Positions 1 to 8,633 of a stretch of 64,000 nucleotides of DNA are shown here, piece by piece (within the stretch, counting starts at the first letter, position 1; every line of letters begins with the position of its first letter). The notes below the pieces were generated by a model that worked only from the letters and a program-made list of their open reading frames with translations, was not told the DNA's origin and searched no databases. This DNA is from Nocardia sp. NBC_00565. GTDB lineage: Bacteria; Actinomycetota; Actinomycetes; Mycobacteriales; Mycobacteriaceae. The position numbers and the translations under genes were made by a program. The stretch spans positions 9,362,001 through 9,426,000 of the forward strand of contig NZ_CP107785.1 in the NCBI RefSeq assembly GCF_036345915.1, read 5' to 3'.

Positions 1-128
1 GGGGTGATGTCGTAGACGTAGCGGCGCATGAATCGTTCGCCGAGCTTCCTGCCGCCCTTGTCCAGTATGGGTTGCTCGATGGTGTCGGGGTCGATGTCGA
101 GAATCTTGGCTTCGTGCTCGATGGGCAC
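1..128 (-). CDS. CYTH-domain protein, N-terminal part (cut by window edge)
   Basis: Reading the minus strand from GTG at 128 gives about 42 residues beginning VPIEHEAKILDID and including GERFMRRYVYDI. This resembles the N-terminus of actinobacterial CYTH-domain proteins (class IV adenylate cyclase/thiamine triphosphatase fold), whose first strand carries an ExExK-type motif; here it is EHEAK. A strong AGGAGG lies 4 bases before the GTG. The rest of the gene is outside the window, so substrate and activity cannot be judged. It is divergent from the TPR remnant that follows. Confidence 0.6.
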   Translation of the reverse strand, partial: MPIEHEAKILDIDPDTIEQPILDKGGRKLGERFMRRYVYDIT

Positions 129-143
129 AGGGCCTCCTATGGG

Positions 144-866
144 TTGGTCTATGAGCTGACGTTATCCGGCGCGGCGGGTGGTGAGCCGGAGGAACATGGG
201 CTAGCCCAGCGATACCTGATCCAAGCGCTACGGCTGGCCCGCGCGGCCAGTGATCCCGGCCTGGGGGCGGAGATTCTCGCAGCGATGAGTCACCAGGCCA
301 CCTACGTCGGTCGGCCCGGCGATGCTGTTGATCTAGCGCGCGCAGCCCGGATATCTGCCCGTAGCGCCGGACTGGCGGCTCTGGAGGCGGAATGCCACAT
401 GGTGGAGGCGCACGGCCACGCCGCACGTCTGGACGACTCGATGTGCACCACGTCCATCACAGCGGCCGAACGCACGTTCTCCAAGGCTGAGTCGTCCGAT
501 CGGCCGGAATGGCTGACCTATTTCGACGGCGCGTACATGTCCGCCAAGGTCGCCCACTGCTTCCGGGCGTTGGGCGACGACGGACGCACCGCGCGGTTCG
601 CCGAGCAATCACTGAACATGTCCGACGGCTACCTCCGCGGACGCGCCTTCAACTTGTCGCTTCTGGCTTCCGCCCGCGCGAGTGAAGACCCGCGCGAGGC
701 TGTGCGCGTTGGACAGCAGGCGCTCGACATCGTGGCCTGCCTGTCATCGCGTCGCAGCTACGCCTACTTGCGTGACCTGCGCCAGCGATTGACCCCCTAC
801 GCTGCAATCCCAGATGTTGAGAATTTTCGGCAACAGGTACGCGAGCTGACTACACGTCGAGACTGA
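144..866 (+). pseudogene. Truncated TPR-type transcriptional regulator (C-terminal remnant)
   Basis: The frame encodes about 240 residues of helical TPR-like repeats (LIQALRLARAASDPGLGAEIL; GDAVDLARAARISARSAG; VGQQALDIV) ending in YAYLRDLRQRLTPY. That ending is typical of the C-terminus of actinobacterial XRE/TPR regulators that often sit beside Nudix hydrolases. The N-terminal helix-turn-helix is absent: upstream, the frame runs straight into the start region of the divergent CYTH gene, with no ribosome binding site for a full-length protein. The break appears to lie at about 130-145. It overlaps the convergent Nudix gene by 17 bases. A short TTG-started product is possible, but a decayed regulator is more likely. 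Confidence 0.6.
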
Positions 867-1386
867 CCGCGCGATAGATCGCGACCACCGTGGCCGCGCC
901 GACGATTTCACCACGGTCGATCATGGCCACCGCCTCTTCGAGCGGTATCCACCGAATATCTTCGGCCTCGTTGATATCGGGCACCGTGTCGGTGAGGTCG
1001 GCGCCGCGCGCCAGGTAGATCTCCTGGGGTTGGTCCAGACTGCCGATCGATGGCTGATAGGTGACCAGGTGCTCCATCGACCGTGGCCGCCAGCCGGTCT
1101 CCTCCTCCACCTCGCGCTCAGCGGCCGCAGCAATGTCTTCGGCGTGGTCGACATAGCCCCCGGGCAACTCCCACACCCACCTGTCGATGATGAACCGGTG
1201 CCGGAACATCAACAAGGCTTCGCGGTTCTCGTTGAGTACCAGCGTCATCGCGCAGCGCGGCATCCGTGCTACATACTGTGTGAACTTCACGCCGTCCGGC
1301 AGCTCGATATCGACAGTCGACAACCGGATGTGGCGGTTCTCGTCAACCAGCTTCTCGCCGTGAATCTTCCACTGGGTGCGCTTCAC
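850..1386 (-). CDS. Nudix hydrolase
   Basis: A 178-residue protein with an intact Nudix box at about residues 75-98: it starts GGYVDHAEDIAAAAE and continues REVEEETGW, matching Gx5Ex7REUxEExGU. These enzymes hydrolyse nucleoside diphosphates linked to another group, and the REUxEE glutamates bind Mg2+ or Mn2+. The N-terminal MKRTQWKIHGEKL and the R-HRFI-D-W-WELPGG pattern are typical of the ADP-ribose pyrophosphatase-like actinobacterial subgroup. The substrate is not determinable from sequence. It is convergent with the TPR-regulator remnant, a gene type commonly next to this subgroup, so the pair may once have been functionally linked. Confidence 0.85.
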   Translation of the reverse strand: MKRTQWKIHGEKLVDENRHIRLSTVDIELPDGVKFTQYVARMPRCAMTLVLNENREALLMFRHRFIIDRWVWELPGGYVDHAEDIAAAAEREVEEETGWRPRSMEHLVTYQPSIGSLDQPQEIYLARGADLTDTVPDINEAEDIRWIPLEEAVAMIDRGEIVGAATVVAIYRAVSLDV

Positions 1387-1739
1387 GGCTCGACCTTACG
1401 CCCGCCACTTCCGCCCAGCCCCAGGCCGCCAAGGTCTCCGAACAACATACGTTGCCGAGGCGTGCCGGTCTTCACCACCAGCGGTGGTGTCTGCTGGTAG
1501 TTGTAGGGCTGCACGAACGACTTGCTGTCGGACAGGATCAGGCGCGCGTATGGGCTGAGCGTGCCGGGATTGCGCCCGAGGTTATTCGGGCTGGCGGGAT
1601 TTATGGTTCAGGGCCTGCCGCCGCTGTCAGTCACGCCCACGGGACCGATCGTCGAGGAAGATACCACCCGGCGGGCGCGGGAGGCGGCCCGCGAACGAGA
1701 CTGCGCCGGCGAGCATGAACGTGGAAGAGGGCGAGGTGA
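1387..1739. other. Intergenic stretch without a recognisable gene
   Basis: No frame on either strand gives a credible protein. Positions 1473-1489 form a perfect 7-bp inverted repeat with a 3-base loop (CACCACC-AGC-GGTGGTG). It lacks a following T-run, so it is either a weak terminator or a dyad site. Short open frames here have arginine-rich, shadow-like composition. Confidence 0.4.
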
Positions 1740-4301
1740 CTAGCGCGGACGCAGCGTGACCGGCAGTGCCGAGGGGGACAGTACGAAATCTCGATTTGAT
1801 GCGCGCACAACGTATTTCGGGTCGGGGATCGGTCGCCAGCGGTTGAGGAACGCGGCCGAGGCCAGGGTGATCTCGAGGAGGGCGAAGTGATCGCCCAGGC
1901 AGCGGCGGCGGCCGACGCCGAAGGAGAGATTGGCCTTCTTGTCGATCTCGTCGGCGCGCTCGGGCGACCAGCGGTCGGGGTCGAAGGATTCCGGGTTGGC
2001 GAAATAGCGCTTGTCGTGCTGAACCATATAGGGGCTGAACATGATCGCGGTGCCGTCGGGAATGGTGAGCCCGCCGACGGTGACGTCGCCGTCCGCGGTG
2101 CCCGCGCTGATCCACGGCCCCCAGAAGCGCAGTGTTTCCGACACCACCTGTTTGAGGTAGGGGAGCGTGTTGATGTGTTCGGCGCGAACGGGTCCCGATC
2201 CGACGACGGTGTCGAGTTCCGCGTAAACCCGCTCGGCGATATGCGGGCGGCGCATGACCTCGTGCCACAGCCAGCCTGCCAGCGACGCCATGGATCCGAC
2301 TCCGCCCGCCAGCATCAGGATCGCCTCGTCGATGATGTGTTCGTTGGATAGCGTGGCACCGGTTTCGGGATCGGTGTGCCGGATGAGCGCGGACACCACA
2401 TCGTTGAAATCCTCGTCGCGGCGGCGGTATTCGGCTACCGCGGCACCGATGGCGCCGCGCAGCCGGCGCGCTTTCGTGCGCCATCGCCAGTTCGCGATGA
2501 GCCGCAGGCGGCGCACCTGCGGCGGTAGCGCGGTGCGCATGATGACCTGGCTGAGCAGCCAGGGCACATTGTCCCGGATCTCCCGTCGCACCGCAGCGCT
2601 GAACTCGGCCGTGAACAGTGTCGAGGTGACCGTATCGAGCACCAGACCGTGGGCCTCGTCCATCAGATTCACCCGACCGCCCGAAGGCAGTCCCGCCGAC
2701 CAGGTTTCGGCGATCTCGGCGGCCGCCTTCGTATATTCGGCGAGGCGGCTCTGTCGCAATGCGGGTGCGATCATCCGGCGCCGCAGCTTGTGTTCCTCGC
2801 CGCGCAGCACATTGACCGATCCGCCCGCGACATCTTCGATCGCCTCGCGCAGGTCGTCGCGGTTGAGTTCGGCATCGCCCAGTCCCACCTCGCGGACCAG
2901 ATCGGGCGTGGTGAGCAGGTAGCCGATCTTCTGGTCGAAGTGGATTCGCACGATCGGACCGAGTTCGGAAAGCGATGTAACGAAGCCGGGGGCATCACGC
3001 AGCGCCCGCAGGCTGTGTCCCAGCAGCGGTAGGTGTCCCGGCGCGGTGGGAACCTCGGAAAGGTCCTGTGGCATAACCAGTTCCGGACTCTGCGCGGATT
3101 GCTCGGCAGCCTGTCGGTAGATCTCCAAGACCGCCCCTGTCTGACGTGACTGCAGCACCGAGTCGCCGAACTTGTCGAGCACCGTACGCATTTCGGCGAG
3201 CGTAGCGCGATCGGCGGCGAGTTCGGTGATGGTTTCGGCAATCCCGGCCGCCGACGGATCTCCGGTGCGGATTCCGCCATCGGCGGGCACCGACTCATCG
3301 AGATCGGGATCGCAATAGATGATCGGCAGCCGCACCGCCACCGCCTCGAGCAGCACCATGCCCTGGGTGTCGAAACCGAGCGAAGGAAATAGCAGCGCAT
3401 CGGATTCGGCCATGGCGGCGATATTCTCGGCCTGAGTGACCCTGCCGTGCACGCGGATTCGATCCGCGAGCCGGTGTTCGGCGATCACGGCGGCGGCCGC
3501 GGCGCGCAGATCGCCCTCACCATAGATATCGAGCGTGCAGTTCTCGGCGCGTCGCACCGCCTCGATCGATTCCAGCAGGCGCTTCTCAGCGGAGAGTCGT
3601 CCGCTCCAGATCAGCCGGAGCGGTCCGTTCGCCGGATGTTCGGCAGTGCCGCGCCCGTCGAGCAGTTCGTCGTCGACGCCGTTGGATACGACCCGGATCG
3701 GTCGGGTCAGCCCGTGCGCGAGCAGTAGTTCGGCGAAATGGTGGGTCGGCGCGATCACCTGGTCGGCGGCCTGCGCCTGGCCGACAATCGTCCACCAGGC
3801 ATGGCGGGCCGCGCGGCTTTCGGGTCGGCGCGGCATATGCCGGCGGTGCGGCACGAACCGGCCGTGTAGCGCGCGCATGGCCAGCGCCGCCGGATACGGG
3901 GCCGGCGCGGTGTGCTCGATGAATGCGTCATCGCGGCTCTGCGCCGTGTGTACCAGCGGAAGCCGGTGTCGCCGTGCGGCTTTCATCCCGGCGATGGCGA
4001 CACCGTAGGTGGTGTGGGTATGCACCAGGTCGATCGGGCCGCGGGCGGCGAAGGCGGCGTCGATCAACCCGTCATTGCGCTTGCCGGGCAGTACGACCGG
4101 GAAACCGTTCACCGCGAGCGCGGCGGCGTGCAGTTCCACTACATCCGGGACGGCCGCGGCTCCTGGCTGTGGCGCGACGAACAGCGTGACGCGGTGGCCG
4201 GCGCGCTCGAGTCCACGACACAGCGCGCGGACCGCGGTCTGGACCCCACCGAGCGTGGTCGGGTGGTAATCCATGAACATCGCGATGTGCACCAATGGCA
4301 C
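1740..4301 (-). CDS. Glycosyltransferase family 4 - cytochrome P450 fusion protein
   Basis: One uninterrupted frame encodes two enzymes. From GTG 4301 (VPLVHIAMFMDYHP) about 400 residues form a GT4/GT-B glycosyltransferase: GGVQTAVRALCRGLERAGH, then LIWSGRLSAEKRLLE, DIYGEGDL and DTQGMVLLEAVAV in the donor half. From about residue 410 a full-length P450 follows: PTAPGHLPLLGHSL, ExxR as SETLRF, and heme loop FGVGRRRCLG. The oxygen-activating I-helix reads LAGGVGSMASLAGW instead of the usual AGx(D/E)TT, so the acid-alcohol pair is missing. ATG 3074 (MPQDLSEVPTAPG) could serve as an independent P450 start, but only a weak Shine-Dalgarno precedes it. The gene is divergent from a second glycosyltransferase. 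Likely role, inferred: oxidation and glycosylation of a lipophilic, perhaps terpenoid, product. Confidence 0.8.
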   Translation of the reverse strand: MPLVHIAMFMDYHPTTLGGVQTAVRALCRGLERAGHRVTLFVAPQPGAAAVPDVVELHAAALAVNGFPVVLPGKRNDGLIDAAFAARGPIDLVHTHTTYGVAIAGMKAARRHRLPLVHTAQSRDDAFIEHTAPAPYPAALAMRALHGRFVPHRRHMPRRPESRAARHAWWTIVGQAQAADQVIAPTHHFAELLLAHGLTRPIRVVSNGVDDELLDGRGTAEHPANGPLRLIWSGRLSAEKRLLESIEAVRRAENCTLDIYGEGDLRAAAAAVIAEHRLADRIRVHGRVTQAENIAAMAESDALLFPSLGFDTQGMVLLEAVAVRLPIIYCDPDLDESVPADGGIRTGDPSAAGIAETITELAADRATLAEMRTVLDKFGDSVLQSRQTGAVLEIYRQAAEQSAQSPELVMPQDLSEVPTAPGHLPLLGHSLRALRDAPGFVTSLSELGPIVRIHFDQKIGYLLTTPDLVREVGLGDAELNRDDLREAIEDVAGGSVNVLRGEEHKLRRRMIAPALRQSRLAEYTKAAAEIAETWSAGLPSGGRVNLMDEAHGLVLDTVTSTLFTAEFSAAVRREIRDNVPWLLSQVIMRTALPPQVRRLRLIANWRWRTKARRLRGAIGAAVAEYRRRDEDFNDVVSALIRHTDPETGATLSNEHIIDEAILMLAGGVGSMASLAGWLWHEVMRRPHIAERVYAELDTVVGSGPVRAEHINTLPYLKQVVSETLRFWGPWISAGTADGDVTVGGLTIPDGTAIMFSPYMVQHDKRYFANPESFDPDRWSPERADEIDKKANLSFGVGRRRCLGDHFALLEITLASAAFLNRWRPIPDPKYVVRASNRDFVLSPSALPVTLRPR

Positions 4302-4424
4302 TGTACCGCCGCACGGTGTTTGCGGTAGACCCGAAAATTGTGTGGACTCACCATTTTGGTCAGTGGCCCTAGATTGGTCACCGAGCACACCGCCCCGGAC
4401 GACGATTGCACCGAAAGAAGCGCC

Positions 4425-5702
4425 TTGAGAATTGCGATACCGCTGACCGGAACCCGTGGTGACGTACAGCCGGTAGTGGCACTGGGCCTCGAGCTGCGGC
4501 GGCGCGGTCACGACGTGCTGCTCGGCGCGCCGCCCAACCTGGTCGAGTTCGTCACCGCGACGGGACTACCGGCCCGTGCCTGCGGCCCGGACGTGCAGCA
4601 GCTCTACAGCTCGGAGGCCGGGCAGCGGGCGCTGGCGGCGGGCAGCACCTTCCGCCTGATGCAGCTCGTGGCCCGGCAGATGGCCGATTACGCGGACCAG
4701 ATGAACCGCGAGGTCATCGAGGTGTGCGCGGACGCCGATCTGATCGTGGCGAGCACTGTCACCGAGGACCGGGCCGCGTCTGTTGCCGAAGCCATGGGGG
4801 TTGGGCTGGTCAGCCTGCACTATTTCCCCTGCCGAACCAATAGCGCATATCCATTTCCAGGGGCGTTGCCGCCGCACTGGCATCCGCCCGCACTCGTCAA
4901 TCGCGCCACCTGGGCATTCGCCGAGAACCTGCGTCGCGTCGTCTTCATGCGCTACCTCAACGCCTTGCGAGCCGAACTGGGTCTGGCGAAGTCGCGGGCG
5001 AGTACAGCCGCGGTGCTGGCTCGCGCGAATGTTCCGGAAGTACAGATCTACGATCCGGCGCTGGTGCCGGGGCTGCCCGAGCAATGGGATGAGCGCCGGC
5101 CGTTCACCGGATTCCTGACCCTCGATCACGCCGCGCGCGACGCCGTCGGCGATCTCGCGGGCGATCATGCGGGCATCCTGTCCTGGATCGATGCGGGAGA
5201 GCCGCCGGTGTTCTTCGGATTCGGCAGCATGCCGATCCGGGACACCGCCGCGGTGCTCGCCATGGTCACCGAGGTATCCGCCCGGCTGGGCGTGCGCGCA
5301 CTCGTCAGCGCGGGCTGGAGCGATCTGGATATCGCGAACGCGGAGGTCGGCCGGCATGTCAAGGTCGTCGGCCCGTTCGCGCACGATCTGGTTTTCCCGC
5401 ACTGCGCCGCCGCGGTGCATCACGGCGGCATCGGGACGCTGTTCGAGAGCCTGCGCGCCGGACTGCCGACGCTGGTGTGCTCGGTATCGTTCGAGCAGCC
5501 CATGTGGGGCGGACAGGTCGAGCGGCTCGGCGTGGGCGCGCACCTGAAGTTCACCCAGCTCACCGCGGCCCGTCTCGAGCCCAAGGTGGCCGCGCTGCTC
5601 ACCCCGGAAATGCGTTTGCGCGCAGCGGAATTCGCGAAGACCCTCAGTGCCGAGGACGCCAGCGCCCGCACCGCGGACATCGTCGAGGCCGCTGCCCGGT
5701 GA
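4425..5702 (+). CDS. MGT-family glycosyltransferase (GT1, sterol/macrolide type)
   Basis: About 425 residues with the GT1 N-terminus RIAIPLTGTRGDVQPVVALG and LRRRGHDVLLGAP, the signature of sterol and antibiotic UDP-glycosyltransferases. The donor-binding half contains PPVFFGFGSMP and the nucleotide-sugar motif AAVHHGGIGTLFESLRAGLP. I chose TTG 4425 because AAGAAG lies just upstream and the conserved core starts two residues later; the open frame extends further upstream without a better site. Its stop overlaps the GTG of the permease gene (GTGA), so the two are translationally coupled. The gene diverges from the GT4-P450 fusion. The acceptor is unknown; context suggests a hydrophobic metabolite that is glycosylated and exported. 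Confidence 0.85.
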   Translation: MRIAIPLTGTRGDVQPVVALGLELRRRGHDVLLGAPPNLVEFVTATGLPARACGPDVQQLYSSEAGQRALAAGSTFRLMQLVARQMADYADQMNREVIEVCADADLIVASTVTEDRAASVAEAMGVGLVSLHYFPCRTNSAYPFPGALPPHWHPPALVNRATWAFAENLRRVVFMRYLNALRAELGLAKSRASTAAVLARANVPEVQIYDPALVPGLPEQWDERRPFTGFLTLDHAARDAVGDLAGDHAGILSWIDAGEPPVFFGFGSMPIRDTAAVLAMVTEVSARLGVRALVSAGWSDLDIANAEVGRHVKVVGPFAHDLVFPHCAAAVHHGGIGTLFESLRAGLPTLVCSVSFEQPMWGGQVERLGVGAHLKFTQLTAARLEPKVAALLTPEMRLRAAEFAKTLSAEDASARTADIVEAAAR

Positions 5703-6460
5703 CGGCCCATATTTTCGCGGATACGGCCGTCATGTTCCGGCGCTGCGCCCGGCACACCCTGCGCAGCCGGGACACGCTGATCATCTCGCTGTGCATGCCG
5801 ATCCTGGTCATGATGCTGTTCACCTACGTCTTCGGCGGTGCCATCAACGTCGGCGGGCCCTATCTGGACTACGTGGTGCCGGGAATCATGTTGCTGTGTA
5901 CCGGTTTCGGCTCCTCGATCACCGCTACCGCGGTCTCGACCGATATGACCAGGGGCAGTATCGACCGGTTCCGCACGCTGCCGATGTTCCGGCAGGCCGT
6001 GCTGGCCGGACACGTCGCCGAAAGTGTCGTCCGCAATCTGGCGGCCATCGCGATCGCGATCGGGGTGGCGCTGGTCCTCGGCTACCGACCGCAGGCCGGT
6101 CCGGTCGGCTGGCTCGCGGCGCTCGCGGTGATCGCCCTGTTCGTGCTGGCGATCTCCTGGATCGGCGTCGCGCTGGGGCTGGTCGCCAAGAATCCCGAGG
6201 CGGCGGGTGGACTCACCTACGCGATCATGTTCATCCCGTACATCAGCAGTGCCTTCGTGCAGACCGCCACCATGCCCGGTTGGCTGCGCGGTTTCGCCGA
6301 CTACCAACCGGCCACACCCGTCGTGGAAACCATTCGCGGACTGCTCAATTCGACCGGCACCGGTCATCATGCCGGTCCGGCCCTGCTCTGGTGCGCCGGG
6401 CTCGCTGTGGTCGGGTTCGCCGGTGCGAGTGTGGTATTCGGTCGACTGTCGCACCGATAG
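5699..6460 (+). CDS. ABC-2 type transporter permease (orphan, DrrB-like)
   Basis: GTG 5699 overlaps the stop of the glycosyltransferase by 4 bases. The product of about 253 residues has six probable membrane segments and the ABC-2/DrrB pattern: an N-terminal amphipathic stretch RHTLRSRDTLIISLCMP, a mid-protein STDMTRGSIDRFRTLPM, and a C-terminal MPGWLRGFADYQPATPVVE. Such permeases pair with a DrrA-like ATPase to export glycosylated drugs or lipids. No ATPase gene occurs nearby in this window, so the partner must be encoded elsewhere. Coupling to the glycosyltransferase suggests export of its product. Confidence 0.85.
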   Translation: MTAHIFADTAVMFRRCARHTLRSRDTLIISLCMPILVMMLFTYVFGGAINVGGPYLDYVVPGIMLLCTGFGSSITATAVSTDMTRGSIDRFRTLPMFRQAVLAGHVAESVVRNLAAIAIAIGVALVLGYRPQAGPVGWLAALAVIALFVLAISWIGVALGLVAKNPEAAGGLTYAIMFIPYISSAFVQTATMPGWLRGFADYQPATPVVETIRGLLNSTGTGHHAGPALLWCAGLAVVGFAGASVVFGRLSHR

Positions 6461-6477
6461 ACAGGTGGTTCCCGGTC

Positions 6478-7380
6478 TTACTGGGAGGTGGCGCGTGATT
6501 CGCGCAAGCGCGCGGCGTCCTGGCCCGGCGGTGCGCCGAAGAGGCGACGGTACTCGCGGCTGAACTGCGACGGGCTGTCGTAGCCGACCAGGTAGCCGGT
6601 GGTCGCTACGTCATGAGCCTCGCTGAGCAGTAGCTGACGGGCCTCGTGCAGGCGGATCTGCTTCTGGAACTGGACAGGTGTCATCGCGGTGACCGCGCGG
6701 AAGTGCCGGTGGAAGGAGGCAGTGCTCATCCCGGCAATTCGGGCCAGATCCTCGATATGCAGTGTTTCGGTGTGGTGCTCCCGTATCCACTGGATTGCCC
6801 GCCTGACGTGGGTCAATCTACTGTCGGCCAGCCCGAGTTGGCGGACCGTCGCGCCCTGTTCGCCGGTGATCAGCCGCCAAAGGATCTCCTTCTTGACGAT
6901 GGGTGCCAGGACCGGCAGATCGGTTCTGTGGTCGAGCAATCGCAACAACCGGACGGCGGAGTCGAGTAGTTCGCTGGAGACGTCACTTACCGCCAGCCCG
7001 GGCCGGGGCCCGGCCGCCAGGTCGCGGCGGTTCTGGGTGTCGGATCCGGCCTCCAGCAGCAGGGCGGCGATCTCCTCCGGCTCGAACGTCAGCCCGAAAC
7101 CTACGAAGGGTTCCGACAGACTTGCCTGCACGTAGTGACCGATGACCGGGAGATCGATCGAGGCAACCAGGTACTGACCGGCGCAGTATTCGTAAGTCCG
7201 ATCGCCGAACACCACGCGGATGACCCCCTCGGCGACGATCATCAGGACGGGTCCGGGGATCGGCGCTATCGGCTCGTCGCGCGATGACAAGAGCAAGCCA
7301 TCGATCGCGAGGTCGGCGCATCCCGCATGGGAAACGATCAACTTACGCAGTTCGTCGAGAGACACCATCCAGGAAATCAT
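6478..7380 (-). CDS. AraC-family transcriptional regulator
   Basis: About 300 residues: an N-terminal cupin-like effector domain (PVLMIVAEGVIRVVFGDR, residues ~30-150) and a C-terminal double helix-turn-helix (IEDLARIAGMSTASFHRHF and GYLVGYDSPSQFSREYRRLFG). I prefer ATG 7380, with a second ATG at 7368; upstream extension is not conserved-looking. It is transcribed divergently from the large catabolic operon beginning at 7522, so it most likely controls that operon, with the operon's substrate or a pathway intermediate as effector. That is inference from position. Confidence 0.88.
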   Translation of the reverse strand: MISWMVSLDELRKLIVSHAGCADLAIDGLLLSSRDEPIAPIPGPVLMIVAEGVIRVVFGDRTYEYCAGQYLVASIDLPVIGHYVQASLSEPFVGFGLTFEPEEIAALLLEAGSDTQNRRDLAAGPRPGLAVSDVSSELLDSAVRLLRLLDHRTDLPVLAPIVKKEILWRLITGEQGATVRQLGLADSRLTHVRRAIQWIREHHTETLHIEDLARIAGMSTASFHRHFRAVTAMTPVQFQKQIRLHEARQLLLSEAHDVATTGYLVGYDSPSQFSREYRRLFGAPPGQDAARLRESRATSQ

Positions 7381-7521
7381 CCCACTCTCGGCCGGTGTGC
7401 ACGATTCCGCTGAGATTGACAGGATCGTGCAGTCGGCTGGCGGTATTGTTCTAACGCCTGCGCACCCCACGGCGGTTCAATCGGAATGTCAACTTTCCGT
7501 GCAACGCCAGTGAGGGTGTAT
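7381..7521. promoter_or_regulatory. Divergent promoter region between AraC regulator and catabolic operon
   Basis: This 141-bp gap must hold both the regulator promoter and that of the operon. A TTGACA hexamer is visible at 7416-7421 on the plus strand with an AT-richer TATTGT at 7444-7449, but the 22-bp spacing is too long for a standard promoter, which would fit an activator-dependent start. GAGGGTG at 7512-7518 is the Shine-Dalgarno for the first gene. Confidence 0.35.
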
Positions 7522-8370
7522 ATGCCGCTCGATTCCTATGCCGGACCTCAATTGGCGGGAAAGATCGCCATTGTCACCGGCGGTGCGTCCGGAATCGGTC
7601 AAGCCATTGTCGAGAGGTTCGTCGCCGAGGGCGCCGTGGTCGCCATCGCCGACCGCGACAGTGACCGCGGCGAGGCGTTGGCCGCGAGCTGCGGCGCCGA
7701 CACCGTCTTCATGAAGACCGACGTCGCCGATCCCGAACAGGTCGGCCGGCTCGTCGTCACCACGCTGGAAACGTTCGGTGGCCTGGACATCATGGTCAAC
7801 AACGCCGGCATCTCCGGAACTATGCATGCCAGCTTCCTGGACGACGATTTGGGCGACTTCCACCGAGTGTTGTCAGTGAACCTACTGGGTGTCATGGCGG
7901 GTACGCGGGATGCGGCACGACACATGTCAACCAATGGCGGCGGTTCCATCATCAACCTGTCCTCGATCGGCGGAATCCAAGCCGGTGGTGGGGTGATGAC
8001 GTATCGGGGCTCGAAGGCGGCGGTCATCCATTTCACCAAGTCGGCCGCGGCTGATCTGGCGGCCTATGACATTCGGGTCAATTGCATCGCACCCGGCAAT
8101 ATCCCGACATCCTTGCTCACCTCGTCCACGGCGAATATGACCGCGGAAGATAGCGAACGTTTCGTCAATGCGGTGCGTGAGCATATGCGAAACAGTAAGC
8201 CGCTGAAACGCGACGGAACCCCCGAGGATGTCGCGGAGGCCGCGGTGTATTTCGGCTGCGATCGGTCCGCGTATGTGACGGGAACGATCTTGCCGATCGA
8301 CGGCGGAACCGTCGCGGGCATACCCACGAAACGCCCTGAGGTCACCGCGGGTGCCACGCCGAGCCCGTAA
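7522..8370 (+). CDS. SDR-family NAD(P)-dependent oxidoreductase
   Basis: A classical short-chain dehydrogenase of about 282 residues. It shows the cofactor motif TGGASGIG, NNAG, the catalytic Ser in INLSSIGG and YRGSK (YxxxK), and the C-terminal YVTGTILPIDGG. ADRDSD after the second strand points to NAD(H). ATG 7522 is preferred over the upstream in-frame ATG because GAGGGTG precedes it. It is first in an operon with ferredoxin, P450, amidohydrolase, M24 proteins, crotonase and CoA-transferase, so it probably oxidises the hydroxyl created by the P450 (inference). Confidence 0.88.
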   Translation: MPLDSYAGPQLAGKIAIVTGGASGIGQAIVERFVAEGAVVAIADRDSDRGEALAASCGADTVFMKTDVADPEQVGRLVVTTLETFGGLDIMVNNAGISGTMHASFLDDDLGDFHRVLSVNLLGVMAGTRDAARHMSTNGGGSIINLSSIGGIQAGGGVMTYRGSKAAVIHFTKSAAADLAAYDIRVNCIAPGNIPTSLLTSSTANMTAEDSERFVNAVREHMRNSKPLKRDGTPEDVAEAAVYFGCDRSAYVTGTILPIDGGTVAGIPTKRPEVTAGATPSP

Positions 8371-8429
8371 CGAAGCATCGCGGGCCGTTGGCTCGCACCC
8401 ATCACGTCGCGGTCGAGAAAGGAGCGTCG

Positions 8430-8624
8430 ATGAAAGTGACTGTCGAACAAGGTAAGTGCGTCGGCTCCGGTCAGTGTGTGCTGCATGCAGGCGACGTATT
8501 CGATCAACGCGACAACGACGGGGTTGTCGTATTACTCAACGAGAATCCGCCGGCCGAGCAGGCCGAGAGCGTTCGCGAGGCCGCTACCTTCTGCCCCGCG
8601 ATGGCGATCCAGATCGAGGAATGA
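8430..8624 (+). CDS. Ferredoxin, [3Fe-4S] type, P450 electron donor
   Basis: A 64-residue acidic ferredoxin starting MKVTVEQGKC. The cluster ligands are C10 and C16 in CVGSGQC and a distal Cys in FCPAMA. The middle cysteine of a [4Fe-4S] motif is absent, as in the [3Fe-4S] ferredoxins that reduce bacterial P450s. AGGAG stands seven bases before ATG 8430. It lies 9 bases upstream of the P450 gene and almost certainly donates electrons to it. No ferredoxin reductase gene is present in the operon. Confidence 0.9.
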   Translation: MKVTVEQGKCVGSGQCVLHAGDVFDQRDNDGVVVLLNENPPAEQAESVREAATFCPAMAIQIEE

Positions 8625-8633
8625 CGGAGACCA

